Of a stretch of 25,892 nt of DNA, positions 19,165-25,892 are shown piece after piece. The notes beneath the pieces were generated by a model. It was not told the origin of the DNA and searched no databases. It was given only the letters and a program-made list of their open reading frames with translations. The first letter of the stretch is position 1, and each line of letters starts with the position of its first letter. The position numbers and the translations under genes were made by a program. Source of the stretch: a virus; the IMG/VR virus record IMGVR_UViG_3300005264_000058, positions 1 to 25,892 of that record; one strand, 5' to 3'.

Positions 19165-22100
19165 AGGAAACGTAAAAGTTAATGTAAATGCAAACCAAGC
19201 TGTTCGAGAACTCGAAAAACTTGAAAATAAAGCAGAAGAGTTAAGACAAGAATTAATTAAAATTAATAAACAGAAAGTTATTGACCCTAAAAAAGTCAAA
19301 CTACTTGAGAAAGAGCTTAGAAATGTAACAAAAGAAACTAATAAACTTCGTCAAAGTGCCGCTAATTATCAAACGGTACTTAAAAATCTATCCGGTTCGT
19401 CGCTTAAAAATTTATCAAAAGCAGCTCGACAACTTACGTATGAGATGAATAATCTCGACAGGAACACAAAAGAATGGAAACAAAAAGCCGAACAACTCGG
19501 CAAAATAAAAGCCGAAATATCATCAGTCCGTAAAAAAATGCAAGGATTGAATACTACTACTAAAAAATCACAAGGATTATTTGGGAAAGCAACAGATCAA
19601 TTCAATAAATTTGGTGCAATCGGAATTGCTATTATTGGTTCATTGATGATGGCTTTCAATGCTTTTAAACAAGTGTTTCAAAAATTCACAAAAACACTTA
19701 TGGATTTTGAAGATTCATTTACAGATGTTTTAACATTACTAAGTAGCGACCAAATAAATGAATTTGGAGAAAGCCTTGAAAAAGGAGCTATCCAAACAAT
19801 GACAAAATTTGGCTTAGAAATTAACGACGTAAATAAATCATTGTTTGATACTGTTTCAGCTGGAATTAATGCAGCTGATGCAATTGATGTTCTTAATGCA
19901 GCTGGCACATTGGCAACCGCAGGTGCAACAAACTTATCTGTAGCTACCGATGGACTGACAACAATTATTAATGCTCATAATTTAGAGACAAAAGAAGCAA
20001 TTGACGTTTCTAATGCTTTTTTCTCTGCTCAAAAATTTGGTAAAACTACTGTTGAAGAACTTGCTGCTAATTATGGCAAATTAGCTCCCGTTCTTTCGAT
20101 TGTAAATGTTAGTTATCAAGAAGGTTTATCTATGCTTGCCGAAATGACTAAGCAAGGTATTTCAACTGCCGAAAGCACAACTTACTTAAAATCAATGTTT
20201 AAAAGCCTCATAAAACCAACCGCAGAGGCTGAGAAAGTTTTACGTCAATTTAATGTTCCTGTTGGAGTTACTGAAATTCAAGCAGCGGGATTGACTAATA
20301 CATTAGAAGCTCTTAATAATATGATAGAGCAAAATCCTGATGCTATTGCTCAAGCAATTCCAAGTGTAGAAGGTATGACAGCTGCGTTTGCTTTATCTGG
20401 TGAAAGTTTAGATGATTTTACTAATATTCTTAGTAGCGTAAATGCTGATATTGGAGACAACAGTTCTATGATGGATGCTTATTCTATTAAATCAGAAACA
20501 ATGTCTTTTAAAATCGAACAACAAAAAGCCAAATTATCAGCTCTTATTTTAGAGCTCAAAGATAAATTTGCTCCTGTTATTTCTACTGCTTTAACATATA
20601 TTTCAAAATTCACTAACTTTATTCGAAATTTAACTATCGAATTCTTTAAAACAGGTTCAGAACAGAAACAATGGGTAGTTATTCTCAAACAAATATGGAA
20701 ACTTATTGATAGTCTTGTTTCTGGGATTTTAAAGCCTTTAATATATACGTTAAAAGAAATCTTTTTTAATACTAATAAAAATGTCATTCTTTCTCGAACA
20801 TTTATAGGAATATTGAAATTTCTTGTAAATGTAGTAAAAGCTGTTGTCTTAGTCTTTGGCGACATGATTAAAATATTAGTAGATATTGCTGCGGCATTCT
20901 TAACATACAATAACAATGTTCAAGAAGTTACAGATAGCCAACAAAGGCTAAAAGACATGAATAATAAAATAATTAAAACAATAATAGACGAACGAAATGA
21001 AATTACAAAACTTCTCGCTATTGCAAAAAATGAGAATAAATCTAAGCAAGAACGATTAGGTGCAATTAAAAAATTAAATGCAATTAGTCCAGAATACCTG
21101 AATAGTATAACGCTTGAGACTGTTAATACCGAAGAAACGGTTGTCGCAATAAATAGTTATATTAGTGCTTTGGAAAGTAAAACAAAAGCACAAATAGCAT
21201 CTCAATATGCAGAACAGATAACAGCAGAAATAATGGAGAAAGAAATTCAGCTGTACAAGAAGCAAGAACAACTAATGAATGAATTGACATTGGCTGAAAA
21301 TTCTTATCTACCAAACAAATCATTTGAAGACATGACACCTGTTGAACAACAAACACAAAGTGAAGTGCGAGTAGATGCAAAATCTGCTTTTACAACTCAA
21401 ACGAAAGGAGATATTCTTGCAATTCAAGAAAGCATCGCACAATTAGAACAAGAAAAACAAAATTACCTCGCAATGGTTGAGGATATGGGTATTGATTTTT
21501 CCGAGCTATACACTCAGACTGATCCCGATACTGATTTAGGAAATGGCGGAGGATTAACTCCTCCTGTTCCAGATTACACAGACGTTAAAAATAACGAGGC
21601 TGAACTCGCTGCATATATAACAAATATTAGAAAAGAATTGCTATTTGACGAAAAACAACGCAAAATTGAGGAGTTAAGAATATGGAACGAAGCCGAGCAA
21701 CAAAAAATCAATGACTGGACAGCTGCACAACAAGAAAAAGATATTGCTCTCGAATTATTACAAAAACAACATCAAAGAAAATTGACAGAAATAAATAATT
21801 ATTATTCTAAAATCAATTATCAAAAAATAACAGAACTTACAGATCTCGTTCGCAAAAAAGAATTAGAACTATACGGAACAAGAGAACAACTAATTCAATC
21901 AGAAATTGAAAAAATAAGAAGTTCTTACGATGAGAAAATAGCACTTGCCCAAGAAATGGCAAGAAAAGACAACTCAAATGCAATTCTATTTGCTCAAAAA
22001 GCAGAAGAATTAAGAGATTTACGAGAAGAAGAAGTAAAACAGTATCGTTTAGAAAAAGAAGAAGAATTTCAAAAGCAAATGCAAGACGTAAAAAATAAAT

Positions 22101-23050
22101 ACGGCTTACAAACTGATGATGAGAAAATGCAAATCGAATTAGACGACTTACAATCATTGTACGATCAAAAACTAATTTCAGAAGAGAATTTTCAATTAGC
22201 AAAACAAAATATAATTGACAAATATAACACAACAGAATTATTAAGTGCCGAAGAACTTGAAGATCAAAAGAAACAACTTAGACAAAGCAATCTTCAAGAT
22301 TCTATGCAGGTAATAGATACGTTAGGGAAATTCTTTTCAACAATGAAAGAAGATGAATTGCGAGAAGCTGGAGATAATGAAGAAAAGAAAAAAGAAATTA
22401 TGAAACGTTATGCCGATATTGAAATAGGTGTAACAATCAGCAAAATCATTGCAAGTTCAGCATTAGCAATAATGCAAGCACTTGCACAATTAGGTCCAAT
22501 CGCTGGAGGAATTGCCGCAGGATTAATAACACTAACTGCTGGAGCTCAATTAACAGCAGCAGTAAATGAACGTGCTAAAATCCAAGGAATGGAATCTGGA
22601 GGAGTTGCAGTCGTCCGGGAACAAGACGGCAAACATTTCACTGCCACACCAACATCAAACAGAGGTGTAATTTCAAAGCCGTCAATTCTTGTTGCCGAAA
22701 ATGGTCCTGAATACGTTGTGCCAAATGAAGGAATGGAAAATCCTGAAATCATGAATTTTCTGATGATGATTGAAAATTCAAGAGTAGCCGGAACACTAAA
22801 ACAATTCAGTTTTCCAACAAAAATAAAAGGTTACGAAGATGGAGGATTAACAAACAGTATTACAACTGAATCGCCTGCAAAATCAGAAACAGATGCTTTG
22901 TCAAAAAAAGCAGACATACTAATAGCATCATTTCTTGAATTCAAAAAAGAAATAACTGCATGGCAAAAAGCCCTTTATGTAGATTATTTTTCATTCAAAG
23001 AAGCTGATGAGGAAATCTCAAAATTAGAAACAAAAGCAACTATCAAATGA
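19151..23050 (+). CDS. Tail tape measure protein (TP901 type)
   Basis: A 1299-residue protein. Residues 1-135 are a coiled coil and 154-171 a hydrophobic segment. About 185-430 is a TP901-like tape measure domain (D-F-E-D-S-F-T-D-V-L, then A-G-A-T-N-L-S-V-A-T-D-G-L-T, then E-L-A-A-N-Y-G-K-L-A-P-V-L). More hydrophobic stretches lie at about 550-600, a long Glu/Lys/Gln coiled coil at about 830-1090 and an Ala/Gly-rich hydrophobic patch at about 1100-1140. The C-terminus has V-A-E-N-G-P-E-Y-V-V-P. It sets tail length and leaves with the DNA during injection. By the usual scale of about 1.5 angstrom per residue the tail would be near 190-200 nm, a long flexible siphovirus tail. It overlaps the next gene by ATGA. 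Confidence 0.9.
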   Translation: MAQVEGNVKVNVNANQAVRELEKLENKAEELRQELIKINKQKVIDPKKVKLLEKELRNVTKETNKLRQSAANYQTVLKNLSGSSLKNLSKAARQLTYEMNNLDRNTKEWKQKAEQLGKIKAEISSVRKKMQGLNTTTKKSQGLFGKATDQFNKFGAIGIAIIGSLMMAFNAFKQVFQKFTKTLMDFEDSFTDVLTLLSSDQINEFGESLEKGAIQTMTKFGLEINDVNKSLFDTVSAGINAADAIDVLNAAGTLATAGATNLSVATDGLTTIINAHNLETKEAIDVSNAFFSAQKFGKTTVEELAANYGKLAPVLSIVNVSYQEGLSMLAEMTKQGISTAESTTYLKSMFKSLIKPTAEAEKVLRQFNVPVGVTEIQAAGLTNTLEALNNMIEQNPDAIAQAIPSVEGMTAAFALSGESLDDFTNILSSVNADIGDNSSMMDAYSIKSETMSFKIEQQKAKLSALILELKDKFAPVISTALTYISKFTNFIRNLTIEFFKTGSEQKQWVVILKQIWKLIDSLVSGILKPLIYTLKEIFFNTNKNVILSRTFIGILKFLVNVVKAVVLVFGDMIKILVDIAAAFLTYNNNVQEVTDSQQRLKDMNNKIIKTIIDERNEITKLLAIAKNENKSKQERLGAIKKLNAISPEYLNSITLETVNTEETVVAINSYISALESKTKAQIASQYAEQITAEIMEKEIQLYKKQEQLMNELTLAENSYLPNKSFEDMTPVEQQTQSEVRVDAKSAFTTQTKGDILAIQESIAQLEQEKQNYLAMVEDMGIDFSELYTQTDPDTDLGNGGGLTPPVPDYTDVKNNEAELAAYITNIRKELLFDEKQRKIEELRIWNEAEQQKINDWTAAQQEKDIALELLQKQHQRKLTEINNYYSKINYQKITELTDLVRKKELELYGTREQLIQSEIEKIRSSYDEKIALAQEMARKDNSNAILFAQKAEELRDLREEEVKQYRLEKEEEFQKQMQDVKNKYGLQTDDEKMQIELDDLQSLYDQKLISEENFQLAKQNIIDKYNTTELLSAEELEDQKKQLRQSNLQDSMQVIDTLGKFFSTMKEDELREAGDNEEKKKEIMKRYADIEIGVTISKIIASSALAIMQALAQLGPIAGGIAAGLITLTAGAQLTAAVNERAKIQGMESGGVAVVREQDGKHFTATPTSNRGVISKPSILVAENGPEYVVPNEGMENPEIMNFLMMIENSRVAGTLKQFSFPTKIKGYEDGGLTNSITTESPAKSETDALSKKADILIASFLEFKKEITAWQKALYVDYFSFKEADEEISKLETKATIK

Positions 23051-24087
23051 GCCTAACCATAACTATACCAAATAAACAGTCTTTTATAAAAGATGATATT
23101 AATATTGTAGTAACTACTACAACTACGGGAGTAGAAGCACATTATATTATTATTGATATAGATGTTGACAGTACTATTATTACTGCGAAACATCCAGTAA
23201 TTGATGGTAGTGCCGTTTTTAATGTTGCAGAATTAATTAATTCAAAGTCTGATGAGATATTTCATTTGGATTCAAGTATATTTACTAATTCTACAAATAA
23301 TATTAGTTGGAGAATTAGATCTTCTGAAATTTATGATTTTGAAGAAACTTTACACCACACAACGGCTTATGTAAATTCAAATTCATATAGAGGTTCAGCA
23401 GGTATCTACACGCCAACTAAATTTTTAACTAATTATCGTCAAAAAATTATTCACAGAACAGAATTTGTTTTGTTATTCTTTAATTTTGACACACTTGCTT
23501 TTGAACCAAAAGAGCTTATAATTACATTTAACAATGACCCTCAAACAATACTTACAGAAACTCTATCAACAGGACTTTGTGTTCAGGTTTTTATTCGTCC
23601 TGAATATATACCAGAGACAGCAACACAAATGATTGTGCAAATTACTGGTTACTCTGAACGAATTGTTTTTGAAATATCAGATTTTAATGTGATTGATAAA
23701 GAAACTTTTGTATATCGAAATTCATTCGGTGTATATGATACTATATCATTATATGCACATAAAAATATTCAAGACAATTTTAGTTTTGAAACTTTTATTT
23801 CTGATGACAAAAAACAAAAATACAATGCACTATATCAGGAAGAAACATCAAAAGCTACATACTTATTAAATAGTCAATTTGAAAACGAAAAAGAAGCTGC
23901 GTATGCAATTCGAGAACTTTTTCTTAGCGAAGAAGTTTATCTTATCGAAGAACGAAATCAGTCGAAACCAACAATATATAATACAATACCTATTTTAATC
24001 ACAGACAGCAAACGAATAATAGAAAGTACACAAGAACAGATGTTTACATTAGAAATTACTTACGTAAAAACATTAAAAAATGCTTAA
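23047..24087 (+). CDS. Distal tail-like protein
   Basis: A 346-residue beta-rich protein directly after the tape measure. The N-terminal part (I-N-I-V-V-T-T-T-T-T-G-V-E-A) has an immunoglobulin-like strand pattern. The middle has R-T-E-F-V-L-L-F-F-N-F-D and the C-terminal part has S-F-G-V-Y-D-T-I. Position fits a distal tail or tail-tip hub protein; no diagnostic motif was recognised. It overlaps its neighbours by 4 and 8 bp, so the three tail genes are tightly coupled. Confidence 0.55.
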   Translation: MSLTITIPNKQSFIKDDINIVVTTTTTGVEAHYIIIDIDVDSTIITAKHPVIDGSAVFNVAELINSKSDEIFHLDSSIFTNSTNNISWRIRSSEIYDFEETLHHTTAYVNSNSYRGSAGIYTPTKFLTNYRQKIIHRTEFVLLFFNFDTLAFEPKELIITFNNDPQTILTETLSTGLCVQVFIRPEYIPETATQMIVQITGYSERIVFEISDFNVIDKETFVYRNSFGVYDTISLYAHKNIQDNFSFETFISDDKKQKYNALYQEETSKATYLLNSQFENEKEAAYAIRELFLSEEVYLIEERNQSKPTIYNTIPILITDSKRIIESTQEQMFTLEITYVKTLKNA

Positions 24088-25819
24088 TATAAAAGTAGAA
24101 AATACTAATTTAGATTTATTGCCAAATACAACATTGTCTTTTACAATAAATTCTACTATTTGGGATTTTAATAAAATAACAGGCAGCTATATTTTGCCTT
24201 TCCAATTGCCATTGACTCCTCTTAATCAAAGACTTCTAAATTTTCCATTCAATCCAGAAGTAGAAAGTCAAGAAGACTATAATTGCGAAATATATGTAAA
24301 AGGAATTTTGTTCAAAGAAGGGAAATTATCTATCGAAGAAGCAAACAACAACAAAATAAAAGCAAGCATATTAATAAATATCTCAAAAATTTCAGAATAT
24401 GCAGATAAAAAATTATCTGAACTTGATATTTTTGGAGGCGACCAAACATGGACATGGAAAACAGAATATTTTCCAGAAACAGACGATTTTGCATTGCCAC
24501 AAATTATTGACGAAAATTTTTTAGGAAATTCATTAATGCCCGGTAGAAATGGTGCAATTAATCAATATTATACAACAACAAATAAATACATGAGCGAATT
24601 AGCTTGTTATGTTTATGGTGTCTCTGTACCAACTACTAACTTTCCAGTAATTCCACAACCTCAATTAATTAACATAATAACAAAACTATTTAATTTCTTT
24701 GGATACTCTGTCTCTGGGAATTTCTTTAACAGAGGTATTATTAAACATATAATAATTCTAAATGTCAATGATGCAATAACTACTGATTATGTAGCTGCCA
24801 ACGATGGATTTAATCATCAAATATCAACTTTTAATTTAAAAAATCATCTGCCAGATATTACTGTTGCTGATTTTATTATTGCATTACATAATTTCTTTGC
24901 AATAGACTTCAATATAATCAACAACGAAGTTCAAATAAATGAAATTTGGCAATATATTTCAAATGATAATTTTATTGAATACACCGACATCAGTGCCAAA
25001 TCAAAGAAAGTCAAACAAATAGACCCCATTAATGGCATTAATATAAAATGGGACACAGGACACCCAGACAAAAATATTCAAGTGTCTCAATTTCAAGATG
25101 CCATTGACGCAAACCCTATCCGAGGCTACTATTATAATCCTCCTAATAATTATCCAGAAATAAATGTAATTAAATCAAATACCGGATATATAAAGTATAC
25201 ACCTGATGATTACGAAACTTATTATGTTGCTAAATATATCGTTTGGCCCAGTACTGGAGAAATATTTTTTGGATGGTCTGGGTATGCAAATTTTAGCGCA
25301 GAAGATAGATTTTATTACAATACTTCTCAAAATTATTTTTTAAATATATATAATGACGGAAAAATTCTGGAAATAAATTTAAAAATGTTTCCGTATGCTA
25401 CAAAAAGATTTCCATCGTCTGGATACGATTATAGTATAATAAATCAACCAGGTAATAGTGATTTGAACTTTGGCAAACGACAATCTTATGGATTACGACT
25501 TGCTTTTTATATGAACAAAAACGCAAATGGCATACCTTATATGTCGCATCATAAAAATTATATGAGTTTAATCCTATCAGACAATGCTACATCTATATAT
25601 AAAATATTTTGGGAACCTGTTTTTAAGTATTTGAAAACAGTCAATTACGAGATTGAACAAAAATTACTTTTGTCGTTAAAACAAATTATATACTTCGATT
25701 TTTCTAAAAAAATAAAGATCGACAATAAATTATTTTTTGCAAAATCATTACAGTTTTCAATTGATATAAACGGGAATATTTCTTCGTCTTCAGCAGTTCT
25801 TATGCCTACTTATTCTTAA
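24080..25819 (+). CDS. Tail-tip/baseplate protein
   Basis: A 579-residue protein beginning L-D-L-L-P-N-T-T-L-S-F-T-I-N-S, followed by G-S-Y-I-L-P-F-Q-L-P-L-T-P-L-N-Q-R-L-L (about 36-54). This opening is typical of a tail protein found downstream of the tape measure in Bacteroides-type phages, as I remember them. The middle (I-A-L-H-N-F-F-A-I-D-F-N-I) and C-terminal parts are Tyr/Asn-rich and look beta-structured. A tail-tip or baseplate role is inferred from order. Its stop codon lies at a possible strand switch. Confidence 0.6.
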   Translation: MLNIKVENTNLDLLPNTTLSFTINSTIWDFNKITGSYILPFQLPLTPLNQRLLNFPFNPEVESQEDYNCEIYVKGILFKEGKLSIEEANNNKIKASILINISKISEYADKKLSELDIFGGDQTWTWKTEYFPETDDFALPQIIDENFLGNSLMPGRNGAINQYYTTTNKYMSELACYVYGVSVPTTNFPVIPQPQLINIITKLFNFFGYSVSGNFFNRGIIKHIIILNVNDAITTDYVAANDGFNHQISTFNLKNHLPDITVADFIIALHNFFAIDFNIINNEVQINEIWQYISNDNFIEYTDISAKSKKVKQIDPINGINIKWDTGHPDKNIQVSQFQDAIDANPIRGYYYNPPNNYPEINVIKSNTGYIKYTPDDYETYYVAKYIVWPSTGEIFFGWSGYANFSAEDRFYYNTSQNYFLNIYNDGKILEINLKMFPYATKRFPSSGYDYSIINQPGNSDLNFGKRQSYGLRLAFYMNKNANGIPYMSHHKNYMSLILSDNATSIYKIFWEPVFKYLKTVNYEIEQKLLLSLKQIIYFDFSKKIKIDNKLFFAKSLQFSIDINGNISSSSAVLMPTYS

Positions 25820-25892
25820 TCCATCTTATCAAGAATATCATCAAAAGCCGCAGTAATATAGGTCTGAATATATTTATTCGTTGTAGTTAAAT
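25816..25892 (-). CDS. Possible C-terminal end of a minus-strand gene, partial
   Basis: Read on the minus strand from the right edge, a frame stays open for 24 codons and ends at TAA (25818-25816). The peptide ends T-Y-I-T-A-A-F-D-D-I-L-D-K-M-D, with credible amphipathic composition. It would meet the tail gene head-on, with the stop codons overlapping (shared bases 25817-25818). A frame of this length can arise by chance, so this is tentative. If real, it marks the end of the + strand late operon. Confidence 0.35.
   Translation of the reverse strand, partial: LTTTNKYIQTYITAAFDDILDKMD

Overview
The window is part of the genome of a tailed double-stranded DNA phage or prophage of the siphovirus type, very probably from a member of the Bacteroidota. 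Three promoters match the Bacteroidota consensus (TTTG, about 19-21 bp, TAnnTTTG). Most genes start behind A-rich leaders without a Shine-Dalgarno sequence. The DNA is AT-rich, and several proteins resemble conserved families of Bacteroides-type phages. I found no integrase, tRNA, rRNA, CRISPR array or insertion sequence, so lytic and integrated states cannot be told apart.

Layout. (1) 1-7555, head and packaging region, all on + strand: end of a lectin-like virion protein, an S49-type prohead protease with a probable nested scaffold, the major capsid protein, a second structural protein with an odd hydrophobic N-terminus, a small Lys/Asp-rich gene whose reading continues in the -1 frame (probable programmed frameshift), a half phospholipase-D-like protein, two small terminase-associated proteins and the large terminase. 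(2) 7556-8165, about 600 bp without genes, with several hairpins, a short GC-rich island and a direct repeat. (3) 8202-14674, an accessory or early cassette. It has two near-identical promoter/operator units, a repeated leader element, small unknown proteins, an ArdC-N-like protein, an SNF2-type helicase, a PAPS-reductase-like protein (IbrA type), a ParB-like protein (IbrB type) and two small helix-turn-helix proteins. (4) 14675-14806, a control boundary: strong terminator, perfect palindromic operator and a promoter sitting almost on the next start codon. (5) 14807-25819, late region two: portal, connector-like protein, candidate holin, tail-completion-like proteins, a 1299-residue tape measure and two tail-tip proteins. 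A minus-strand reading frame may enter at the right edge.

How the genes work together. Regions 1 and 5 together make the virion, but the portal is separated from the terminase and capsid genes by the accessory cassette, an arrangement different from the common terS-terL-portal-protease-capsid order. The cassette looks like a separately regulated block, bounded by its own promoters on the left and a terminator on the right. Its two terminal helix-turn-helix proteins are natural candidates to act on the operators at either end. The most unusual points are the start-less -1 frame at 4317-4610, the twin operators, the repeated leader, and the helicase/IbrA/IbrB trio. All function calls rest on motifs read by eye; no database search was done.
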